DNA of 64,000 bases, from positions 1,364,001 through 1,428,000 of the forward strand of contig NZ_CP035280.1 of NCBI RefSeq assembly GCF_004103695.1, read 5' to 3'. The translations under genes and the position numbers were made by a program. Of this stretch, positions 44,520 to 51,756 are shown in pieces. The notes under the pieces are model-generated. The model was not told the origin of the DNA and did no database searches. It saw only the letters and a list, made by a program, of their open reading frames with translations. The DNA comes from Clostridium sp. JN-9. Lineage in GTDB: Bacteria > Bacillota > Clostridia > Clostridiales > Clostridiaceae. Numbering within the stretch: position 1 is the first letter of the stretch; every line of letters starts with the position of its first letter.

Positions 44520-45257
44520 ATGGTTTTGGCGGGAGATGAAATTAGAAATACAAGTATAAAAAGTGAAATTGTAAAAAAGTACATACCACTTGTTAAATAT
44601 ATAGCTTCAAGGGTTATTATAGGTAAAAATAAATACATTGACTATGAGGATCTGGTTGGATATGGAATGGTTGGTCTCATGGATGCTATAAATAAATTTG
44701 ATGAAACAAAAGGTATGAAATTCTCCAGCTATGCCTCTATAAGAATAAAGGGAGCTATGATTGATGAAATCAGAAAGAACAGCCCTATATCTAAGGGAGC
44801 AATTGATAAGCTTAACAGATATAATGAAGCAATAGAATGTCTTCAAAAGGAACTAAACAGAGAGCCAAGCAATAAGGAAATAAGCCAGAGGCTTGGTATC
44901 TCACTTGCAGATATGAGTGAAGTTGAAAATTATATTAATTATATATCTATAGTTTCACTGGAAGATCTTATTTTTTCCGAAGACGATGATATGCCTCTTA
45001 TGAGTACTGTTGTGGATGAAAAAAGTCCAAGCCCCGAAAAGAATCTGGAAAAGAAGGAACAATTAGAGTATCTTACTAAAGCTATAGAATTATTAAATGA
45101 AAAAGACAGAACAGTTTTAAGTTTATATTATTTTGAAGAGCTGACTTTAAAGGAAATAGGAAAAGTGCTTTCTGTATCTGAATCAAGGGTATGTCAGCTT
45201 CACAGCAGAGCTTTAGTGCATTTAAGAAAATCAATGCAGAAATTAAAATACATATAA
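44520..45257 (+). CDS. fliA: RNA polymerase sigma-28 factor FliA (SigD)
   Basis: This 245-aa sigma factor has region 2 (LVGYGMVGLMDAINKFD, KFSSYASIRIKGAMIDEIRK), region 3 (LNREPSNKEISQRLGIS) and region 4 (TLKEIGKVLSVSESRVCQLHSRAL). It is of the FliA/WhiG type that reads TAAA-N15-GCCGATAA promoters; an exact copy precedes the flagellin gene at 21621-21647. The ATG at 44520 follows AAAGGAGGGG. Confidence 0.96.
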   Translation: MVLAGDEIRNTSIKSEIVKKYIPLVKYIASRVIIGKNKYIDYEDLVGYGMVGLMDAINKFDETKGMKFSSYASIRIKGAMIDEIRKNSPISKGAIDKLNRYNEAIECLQKELNREPSNKEISQRLGISLADMSEVENYINYISIVSLEDLIFSEDDDMPLMSTVVDEKSPSPEKNLEKKEQLEYLTKAIELLNEKDRTVLSLYYFEELTLKEIGKVLSVSESRVCQLHSRALVHLRKSMQKLKYI

Positions 45258-45271
45258 TATGGGAGAAAAAA

Positions 45272-45736
45272 ATGTGGATTGCTTTATTGATTATAGGAGT
45301 ATTGCTTATTGCTTTTAATATTAAAGCCATAAATAAAGAAAAAAGTTCATTTTCCGGCAAACTTAAGCTGAAAGAGCAGGATTTAGATGAAGTCATGGTG
45401 GAAATAGGTCAGATTAGGCAGGAATTTGCAGAAACTTTATTAACAGTACAGCAAAGTGTGGAGGAAATTAAAACAAGGGTAGAAGATTTGGAAAATAAGC
45501 AGTATAATGGAGAAAATGTAACAACTCATCCAAAGGATCCTTCAGATCATGCTGAAATTAAGGCACATGGTGATACTGATGCTTCGGAAATCAACAGTGA
45601 TTTGAAAGAAAATAATGTAAAGATAAATGAAGTTGAGGCTTTGCTTAAAGAAAATGTTTCAATAGAAGAAATATCAAAACGTCTTGGCATAGGAAAGGGG
45701 GAAGTACTATTAATAAAGGATTTATATCTAAAATAA
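45272..45736 (+). CDS. SwrB/YlxL-like single-pass membrane protein
   Basis: This 154-aa protein has one N-terminal membrane helix (MWIALLIIGVLLIAF), a coiled-coil segment (EVMVEIGQIRQEFAETLLTV), a polar linker and a C-terminal helix-turn-helix-like end (VSIEEISKRLGIGKGEVLLI). The layout and the place directly after the sigma factor match SwrB/YlxL of Bacillus, which promotes export-gate activation. The frame is open upstream into fliA, but the GGGAG site at 45261-45265 supports the ATG at 45272. Confidence 0.8.
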   Translation: MWIALLIIGVLLIAFNIKAINKEKSSFSGKLKLKEQDLDEVMVEIGQIRQEFAETLLTVQQSVEEIKTRVEDLENKQYNGENVTTHPKDPSDHAEIKAHGDTDASEINSDLKENNVKINEVEALLKENVSIEEISKRLGIGKGEVLLIKDLYLK

Positions 45737-45936
45737 CTTATATTAAAGATTTACTTAGTGATAGAAAATTGCTTTTAGGTATTGGAATTGGAATATTAAT
45801 AGGAACTTTCTTCATGATGGGAGCAAAAGTAAATTATACTTTAAGCAAAAGTCAGATTGAAGAAAAAGCAGCAGCACTTGGAATGAAATATCCTGATGAA
45901 ATTAAGGTAATTAATGAAAAGGGAGTGAGCAAATGA
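45709..45936 (+). CDS. Small membrane protein in flagellar operon, apparent ATT start
   Basis: An open frame of 75 codons lies between the SwrB-like gene and flgF and has no ATG, GTG or TTG before its membrane helix. Translation gives a short basic start (NKGFISKITYIKDLLSDRK), a membrane helix (LLLGIGIGILIGTFFMMG) and an acidic tail ending VINEKGVSK. The strong site AAGGGGG (45695-45701) is 7 bases before an ATT at 45709, which I take as the start; a TTG near 45766 would lose a third of the protein and has no such site. The stop overlaps the next start codon as ATGA, a sign of translational coupling. Function unknown. Confidence 0.7.
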   Translation: MNKGFISKITYIKDLLSDRKLLLGIGIGILIGTFFMMGAKVNYTLSKSQIEEKAAALGMKYPDEIKVINEKGVSK

Positions 45937-46712
45937 TAAGAGGGCTTTACACAGCTATTTCAGGAATGATAACTCAGGAAGCTAAACAGGATATTATTAC
46001 AAATAATCTGGCTAATGCAAATACAGTTGGATTTAAGCAGGATAATCTGGCAGCAAAACAGTTTGATGATGTATTAATATCTAATTATGACAAAATTTCC
46101 GGCGGTAAAAATGTAAAGAATTACATTGGAACATTAAGTATGGGCAGCGGCATAGACGAGGTTAAAACTGATTTCACTCAGGGTATGATTGAAAGTACTG
46201 ACAAGCCAACAGATTTTGCCATAGATGGACGTGGATTTTTTGAAGTATCAAGAAATGATGGCATAGCTGCTAATACATATTACTCCAGGGATGGCCACTT
46301 TCATGTAAATACAGCAGGTTATCTTGTAAATGACAGTGGAGATAATGTGCTTGGAACTAATGTGATAACAGGTGGCACTGAACCCATATATGTTGGGAAT
46401 GGTAAAATTACTGTAGATGCTGCAGGAAATATGAAGGTAGATAATCAGCTTAAATATAGATTTAATTTTGCAGATGTAAATAACCCCAATGATTTAACTA
46501 AGGTTGGAGACAATTTATATTCAGCAAGGAATGTAACACAAATAAATGCTGCGGTAAAGCAGAATGCCCTTGAAAAGTCAAATGTTAATGTAATAAGTAC
46601 AATGGTAGATATGATGAATGTAATGAGGACCTTTGAAACTAACCAGAAAGTTGTCCAGGCTATGGATGATACTCTTGGAAAAGCTGTGAATGAAGTTGGT
46701 TCTATAAGATAA
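45933..46712 (+). CDS. flgF: Flagellar basal-body rod protein, FlgF/FlhO type
   Basis: This 259-aa rod protein has the N-terminal LYTAISGMITQEAKQD and NNLANANTVGFKQD motifs, the core segment FAIDGRGFFEVSRNDG and the C-terminal MVDMMNVMRTFETNQKVVQAMD. In Bacillus the equivalent gene is flhO. It overlaps the small orf upstream by four bases and is followed by flgG after 17 bases. Confidence 0.88.
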   Translation: MIRGLYTAISGMITQEAKQDIITNNLANANTVGFKQDNLAAKQFDDVLISNYDKISGGKNVKNYIGTLSMGSGIDEVKTDFTQGMIESTDKPTDFAIDGRGFFEVSRNDGIAANTYYSRDGHFHVNTAGYLVNDSGDNVLGTNVITGGTEPIYVGNGKITVDAAGNMKVDNQLKYRFNFADVNNPNDLTKVGDNLYSARNVTQINAAVKQNALEKSNVNVISTMVDMMNVMRTFETNQKVVQAMDDTLGKAVNEVGSIR

Positions 46713-46729
46713 AATTTGGAGGTTAAAAA

Positions 46730-47530
46730 ATGCTGAGAATATTTTATAATAGCAGAAGTGCAATGATGGCACAGCAGGATAAATTAGACAGTATTTCAAA
46801 CAATATTGCCAATGTAAATACTGATGGATATAAAAGAGAAGATGTAAGCTTCAAGGATTTAGTATATGAAACACTGGATAGAAAGGGTTATCCAATTACC
46901 AATAAACCAGCAGAACAAAAGCAGACCATAAATGGTACCGGTGTAAGAACAGGACAATGGATCAGGGACACAAAACAGGGAAATTTAAATTCAACAGGTT
47001 TAAATACTGACTTTGCCATTGTTGGACCTGGATATTTTTCTGTAACTACAATAAATGGCGGCACTGCATATGAAAGAAATGGATCTTTTGATATAGATGC
47101 TTCAGGTACTCTTGTTGATAAACAAGGAAACAGAATCAATTTAAACCTAACCCCGGCAGGCAGAGCTCAGCTTAATAATGCAGGTGGATTTTCAAAAGAT
47201 AATTTTAATGTTAATGCTGATGGAGTTATATACTTAAAAGGAAAAAACAGTACAACCGTTCCTATTGGTAAAATAGATATTTACAATGCAGTTGGAGATA
47301 ATGCATTTATATCTGTTGGTGATAATCTTTATACATCAGCTCCAGGTGTTCAGACATTTGTCCAAGGTGACACTAAAGTTAAACAAGGTTATTTAGAAGG
47401 ATCAAATGTTGATATTGCAAAAGAAATGACAGATATGATAGTAACTCAGAGAGCATTTGAACTTGGCTCAAGAGGACTTAAGACTGCAGATGACATGTGG
47501 GGGCTTGTTAATAGTATAAGAGGAAGATAG
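46730..47530 (+). CDS. flgG: Flagellar rod protein FlgG (FlhP type)
   Basis: This 266-aa distal rod protein has NNIANVNTDGYKRED, FAIVGPGYFSVTT and EGSNVDIAKEMTDMIVTQRAFELGSRGLK as FlgG-type landmarks (core VDIAKEMTDM). A GGAGGT site precedes the ATG at 46730. It is the last gene of the flagellar cluster. Confidence 0.9.
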   Translation: MLRIFYNSRSAMMAQQDKLDSISNNIANVNTDGYKREDVSFKDLVYETLDRKGYPITNKPAEQKQTINGTGVRTGQWIRDTKQGNLNSTGLNTDFAIVGPGYFSVTTINGGTAYERNGSFDIDASGTLVDKQGNRINLNLTPAGRAQLNNAGGFSKDNFNVNADGVIYLKGKNSTTVPIGKIDIYNAVGDNAFISVGDNLYTSAPGVQTFVQGDTKVKQGYLEGSNVDIAKEMTDMIVTQRAFELGSRGLKTADDMWGLVNSIRGR

Positions 47531-47537
47531 AGCTACG

Positions 47538-47580
47538 CTAAAGGTTAAATTCAGTTCTTTATCCTTTAATCTTTTTTATT
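47538..47580. repeat. Degenerate heptad-type trace after flgG
   Basis: A short run of TTCTTTA/TCCTTTAATC motifs resembles the right arm of the heptad elements but lacks the core hairpin. It may be a relic, or simply a T-rich terminator region for the flagellar operon. Confidence 0.35.
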
Positions 47581-47600
47581 TAAGTGAAGGCTTTTTGTAA

Positions 47601-47627
47601 ACTATTTTGATTTTTATTCATATAATA
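47601..47627 (+). promoter_or_regulatory. Sigma-K-like sporulation promoter
   Basis: AC at 47601-47602, exactly 16 bases, then CATATAATA (47619-47627). This fits the late mother-cell pattern AC-N16-CATANNNTA. It lies about 30 bases before the Met-rich gene. Confidence 0.5.
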
Positions 47628-47657
47628 GGATAGAGCAAAATTTATAGGGGGATTTAT

Positions 47658-47987
47658 ATGAATAGACGATATTTCGATGATTATATGGATATGAGAAATA
47701 TGAATACCTGTTATGCATGTCCATTTATGGGTATGAGTCAAGGGATGTATCCTTGTGAAATGATGAATATGACAGCTCCTGCACCACCATGTACCATGGA
47801 AAATATAATGCAGATGAATCAGCCTCAAAATATGTATAATATGATGCAGCAGTATGCTCCAATGTGCCCAAATCAAATGATGCAGCAGGGTCCTATTGGC
47901 AGTCAGGATGGAAGCATACCGTATAATCTTATTAATCCATATGAATTAAGGATAAAGACAGTAAACATAGAAGATGTAACGGATTAA
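47658..47987 (+). CDS. Met/Cys-rich small protein, possible spore coat component
   Basis: I do not recognise a named family. The 109-aa protein is very rich in Met, with Asn, Gln, Pro and Tyr, and has spaced cysteines (CYACPFMGMSQGMYPCEMM, PPCTM, MCPNQMM). The C-terminal 30 residues are ordinary (NLINPYELRIKTVNIEDV). This composition resembles small spore coat or exosporium proteins, and a sigma-K-like promoter lies upstream, so a coat role is a reasonable inference. Metal binding is an alternative. The AGGGGGA site precedes the ATG at 47658. Confidence 0.7.
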   Translation: MNRRYFDDYMDMRNMNTCYACPFMGMSQGMYPCEMMNMTAPAPPCTMENIMQMNQPQNMYNMMQQYAPMCPNQMMQQGPIGSQDGSIPYNLINPYELRIKTVNIEDVTD

Positions 47988-48020
47988 CATATGTGCACTC
48001 TTTTAAATTTATAAAAAGTT

Positions 48021-48072
48021 AAATGCCTTTTGAGCAAATAAAAGCTTGAAAGGCATTTTATTTTTATTTTTT
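48021..48072 (+). terminator. Terminator after the Met-rich gene
   Basis: AAATGCCTTTTGAGC (48021-48035) pairs with GCTTGAAAGGCATTT (48044-48058), followed by TTATTTTTATTTTTT. Confidence 0.85.
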
Positions 48073-48100
48073 GCATATTTATATAAACATATAGATATAA

Positions 48101-48886
48101 TTGGAGGGAGTTAATCATGGGGTAGGCTATGTTTTTGGCACATTATTTAGTATTTTTCTCTGGAAAGTGGACAGACAGTATATATATTATAAAATAAATA
48201 ATTTCTTAAAAAATAAGATTTTCATTAAAAACGTTTTTATGCAGATATTTTATATATTAGTTATAGTGATGCTATTGCTAATTAATGTGAAAAATAATGA
48301 AATTACTAACTTTATCACAGCTTTCATAGTTATAGACATAAGCAATACTGAAAGGAAAAATTTAAAAAAAAGGGAAAAAATAAAGTTTTATGATTCAATT
48401 GCAACTATCTCTAATTCCATAGTTAATGGATTTGTTGGCCCATTATTTTATATTTTACTGCTGGGAAATGTTTATGGTATTATCTACACCATTATATTCA
48501 ATGTAAGTCTTGATGAAGAGTTTCTCTTGTTTAAATGGATAAACATTATATTATCTATTGTACCATCCGTTATTGTTCAAATAGTTTTGTATTTAGTATA
48601 TGTATTCAGAAATAAAAAATCAGTAATGGATTTTAGAGGAGATTATTTAGTTAATTTAATATTAAGACCTTTACTGAATGTGGACATTATTGCTGCATAT
48701 GTTGAATCTGTAAACTTTTATTATTGTATGTCACAGGATGATTCAAATTATGTAAAAAGCTATGGGGAATATAACAATAAAATTAATGAGAAGTGCATAA
48801 AGGATTATTTAGGAATTGCATATACAATTTGCATAATAACTTTCATTGTATTTTTTATCCTAAAAGTTATTATGCAGGGCAAATAA
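48101..48886 (+). pseudogene. Multi-pass membrane protein with apparent frameshift at its start
   Basis: The frame encodes about 255 residues with six or so hydrophobic segments and no recognised family. The only ordinary in-frame start is a TTG at 48101, which lies on the edge of the GGAGGGAG ribosome site and has no site of its own. The well-spaced ATG at 48117 is in another frame and meets TAG after two codons (ATGGGGTAG). One more G in that run would join ATG to the long frame as M-G-V-G-Y-V. So either the gene is switched off by a one-base loss in a G tract, or it uses the poor TTG. The rest looks intact. Confidence 0.6.
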
Positions 48887-48926
48887 TATATCTATTTTTT
48901 TGATGTTATAAAGGGGGGGAACTTAT

Positions 48927-49736
48927 ATGAATAACATATCTGTAACGAAAATAGAAAACAAAGTAAAATTCAAGTTTATGGCAATGTTATGTATTGTAAT
49001 TCTTTTTGTGTTAAGGATACCATTTCTAGGATTCTTAACATTAATACTAGGTGTAGAGCACTCAGCAGTATTATATCCTATCTTTGAAATTGGGACATAT
49101 TTTTTTACAGCATTGTTTATATGGACAGAAAGGGATAGGCTCAAAGAATACCATATGGATACAATTTCTGTTTTTATTTTTACTCTTGGCCCGCTATGGT
49201 ATAAATACAGTGATTTTAAAATCAGAATTCCAATGATGATAATTGGATTAATTCTTTTAGCAGCTCTTATTGCTTCTAAGCACAAATTCTCCAGGGTAAC
49301 CATGAAAAATATAAGGTGGATAATCATAGGCATGGCAGCAGGTGCAGTTACTGCAGTAATATCTTCGTTCTTTTTATCAAAGCAGGTAAATAACACAGGG
49401 ATGAAGGCTACATTTTCTCTTGCTTTAATATCAATTTTAACTCAGCTTACAAATGCAGCAATTTTAGAGGAACCATTCTTTAGGGGGATTTTATGGGGTG
49501 CTTTAAAAAAACTAAGATGGAAGGATGGATGGATTTATATAACACAGGCTTTACTTTTCTGGATCGGGCATATTTATTATATTAATACTTATCCTTATTC
49601 CTTCTGGATAGTTGTGCCATTAGCATCGCTAGTGCTTGGTATCTTAGCATGGCGATCAAGATCCATAGCCACCAGCATGGCTGCCCATGGAATGATAAAT
49701 GGATTAGGGCAGATATTAACTTTTTACAAGCTATAA
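48927..49736 (+). CDS. CPBP family intramembrane metalloprotease
   Basis: This 269-aa multi-pass membrane protein has the CPBP (Abi) signature: motif 1 EEPFFRGILWG, motif 2 in FWIGHIYYI and motif 3 near TSMAAHGMING. In other systems such proteins process CaaX proteins or confer bacteriocin immunity; nothing nearby points to either. A GGGGGGGA site precedes the ATG at 48927. It ends against heptad element 4, convergent with the pyrophosphatase. Confidence 0.88.
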   Translation: MNNISVTKIENKVKFKFMAMLCIVILFVLRIPFLGFLTLILGVEHSAVLYPIFEIGTYFFTALFIWTERDRLKEYHMDTISVFIFTLGPLWYKYSDFKIRIPMMIIGLILLAALIASKHKFSRVTMKNIRWIIIGMAAGAVTAVISSFFLSKQVNNTGMKATFSLALISILTQLTNAAILEEPFFRGILWGALKKLRWKDGWIYITQALLFWIGHIYYINTYPYSFWIVVPLASLVLGILAWRSRSIATSMAAHGMINGLGQILTFYKL

Positions 49737-49743
49737 ATATGCT

Positions 49744-49893
49744 TCGCATAAAGATTAAAGATTAAAGATTAAATAAGGTTGTTTTGCCAAAGGCAAAACT
49801 AAAAATTAAAGCTTTTCGGCATAGCCGAAAAGCTTCATTCTTTGTTCTTTAATCTTTGTTCTTTAGCAATTAAAAATGTTAATTTTTAATTGC
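49744..49893. repeat. Heptad-array element 4 with three nested hairpins
   Basis: Left 7-mers are ATTAAAG-type. The core is GTTTTGCC (49781-49788) / GGCAAAAC (49792-49799). A second perfect hairpin is AAGCTTTTCGGC (49809-49820) with its complement at 49824-49835. Right 7-mers are of CTTTGTT/CTTTAAT type. A third hairpin, GCAATTAAAAAT (49866-49877) with ATTTTTAATTGC (49882-49893), reaches into the end of the pyrophosphatase gene. The element separates convergent genes and probably terminates both. Confidence 0.8.
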
Positions 49894-51516
49894 TGAATTA
49901 AGTGGTGGTATAACCTGTTTCTTTCTTGAAAGAACTCCAGGTACATAAACACTGTTATTTGTAAGCTGAATATTGAAAGCTTTTGAAACAAGATCTTTTC
50001 TTTCTCCTGCTGTCAGCATTTCTGATCCGCCTTTTATTATATCAGTAAGCATTAAAATAAGTAGATCATAGTTTTCCTTTTGGGATTTTTCTTCCATGAG
50101 CTTCAGCATTCCCTCTCTCATTGGCTCAAATCCTTCTATATCCATTGTATTAACCTGTGCCACACCAACTTTTAACTGTTCCAGGGCAAAGGTCTTAAAA
50201 TCTGTATTAAAGATATCTTCCAGGCTTCTGCCCTTTAATGAAGTACCTTCTTTAAACATTTCTTTAGCAAAAGCTTCAACATCGATATTTGCAATGTTTG
50301 CCAGCCTTTTTACTATCATTTTATCCGTATTTGTTGATGTTGGTGATTTAAACAGCAGTGTATCTGATATTATTGCTGCACACAGTAAACCAGCAATTTT
50401 CTTTGAAGGTCTCAGGCCATGCTCAAAGAATATGGAACCAACTATTGTAGCTGTACATCCAACAGGTTCATTTCTAAAATAAATTGGTTTTCCTGTCTGA
50501 ATATCTGCTATTCTATGATGGTCAAGTATTTCTATTATATCAGCATCCTCTAATCCATTAACGGACTGAGATCTTTCATTATGATCCACAAGTATTACTT
50601 TTTTCTTATTTTGTGATATTAAATGATATCTTGATATTCTTCCAACTACCTTGTTGTGTTCATCAACTACAGGATAGCTTCTAAATCTTGTCTGAAGCAT
50701 TACATTTCTCACATCATCAACAAAATCATCAGTTCTAAAGCTTATTAAATTATCGTGAGTCATAACATAACTTATTGGAACACTTTGTGGAATAAGCCTT
50801 GTTACTGTAAAAGTATCATAGGGAGTTGTGATTATTGAACACTTAACTTTGGCTGCTTCTTTAATTATTTCCTCATCTACAGGATGTTCCCCTGTTACAA
50901 TCATTAGAGATGCCTTTTTTTGTAAGATTAATTTCTGAGAATCTTTTCTGTCACCGCAGATTACAATATCACCCTCTTCAATAATCTCCTTGGCATTATC
51001 AGGTGTCATTGCAGCAACTACAATTTTACCCTTTAGTTTAGGATTATCATCAGCTGAATAGATTAACTTTCCAGCCAGGGTATCCAGAATATTGTCTAAA
51101 GTTGTATGGCTTTTAGTAATGATATTATTATCCCAAATATCCATATAGCATGATGTAATATTGGATAAAGAAGCTAGTCCAATCAATTTGTCACCATCAT
51201 CAGTAACGGGCAGAGATTTTACATTGTTCTCCTTCATAATTGACCATGCCATCTTTAATGAAATTTCAGGGCTTATAGGTGCAACTTTATCAATATTTAA
51301 ATCAATTATCTGAGATTTTACTGTTTCAATTAATTCAGGAACAGGCACATCAAAATATTTTAAAATAAATTGAGTTTCCCTGCTGAGTTCTCCTAATCTT
51401 ATTGGAATTGCCTGGACATCACCTGTTCTGTTTTTAAATTCTGCATATGATATTGCGGAACAAATAGAATCTGTATCAGGATTTTTATGTCCGCTTATAT
51501 ATACTACGTCCTTCAT
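49879..51516 (-). CDS. Manganese-dependent inorganic pyrophosphatase with CBS and DRTGG domains
   Basis: This 545-aa class II pyrophosphatase hydrolyses PPi. The DHH catalytic parts are GHKNPDTDSICSA at the N-terminus and ILDHHRI, with SDTLLFKSPTSTNTD. Between them lie a CBS pair split by a DRTGG domain (about residues 70-305), which in clostridial enzymes binds adenine nucleotides such as AMP and diadenosine polyphosphates and regulates activity. The C-terminal DHHA2 domain ends in VPGVLSRKKQVIPPL. The start at 51516 has an AAGGAGG site. Confidence 0.93.
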   Translation of the reverse strand: MKDVVYISGHKNPDTDSICSAISYAEFKNRTGDVQAIPIRLGELSRETQFILKYFDVPVPELIETVKSQIIDLNIDKVAPISPEISLKMAWSIMKENNVKSLPVTDDGDKLIGLASLSNITSCYMDIWDNNIITKSHTTLDNILDTLAGKLIYSADDNPKLKGKIVVAAMTPDNAKEIIEEGDIVICGDRKDSQKLILQKKASLMIVTGEHPVDEEIIKEAAKVKCSIITTPYDTFTVTRLIPQSVPISYVMTHDNLISFRTDDFVDDVRNVMLQTRFRSYPVVDEHNKVVGRISRYHLISQNKKKVILVDHNERSQSVNGLEDADIIEILDHHRIADIQTGKPIYFRNEPVGCTATIVGSIFFEHGLRPSKKIAGLLCAAIISDTLLFKSPTSTNTDKMIVKRLANIANIDVEAFAKEMFKEGTSLKGRSLEDIFNTDFKTFALEQLKVGVAQVNTMDIEGFEPMREGMLKLMEEKSQKENYDLLILMLTDIIKGGSEMLTAGERKDLVSKAFNIQLTNNSVYVPGVLSRKKQVIPPLNSAIKN

Positions 51517-51756
51517 TTGTTATTTCCTCCTTGATATATTATACCGATTTATATTACATTTAAAATTTGTGTTATACAATTAATGACTTAATAAAATTAT
51601 ATTATATATTTTACCACAAAATTATTTAAAATCACCTTTTTTCTTAATATTTAATTTTTGTAACATAAGAAAGTGGTACAACCTCATATACATAAATAGA
51701 GTGAAAGAATTTTAGCAGTTAACTCATTATTTTTTTACTTTAGGAGGTTATTATAT

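Noticed and set aside
48927-49736. Abortive-infection gene forming part of the defence island
   Set aside because: CPBP proteins are often labelled Abi, but housekeeping genes and terminators separate this one from the Wadjet operon and nothing else supports a defence role.
50096-50482. Plus-strand frame inside the pyrophosphatase gene
   Set aside because: It is antisense to conserved catalytic codons and has no start signals.
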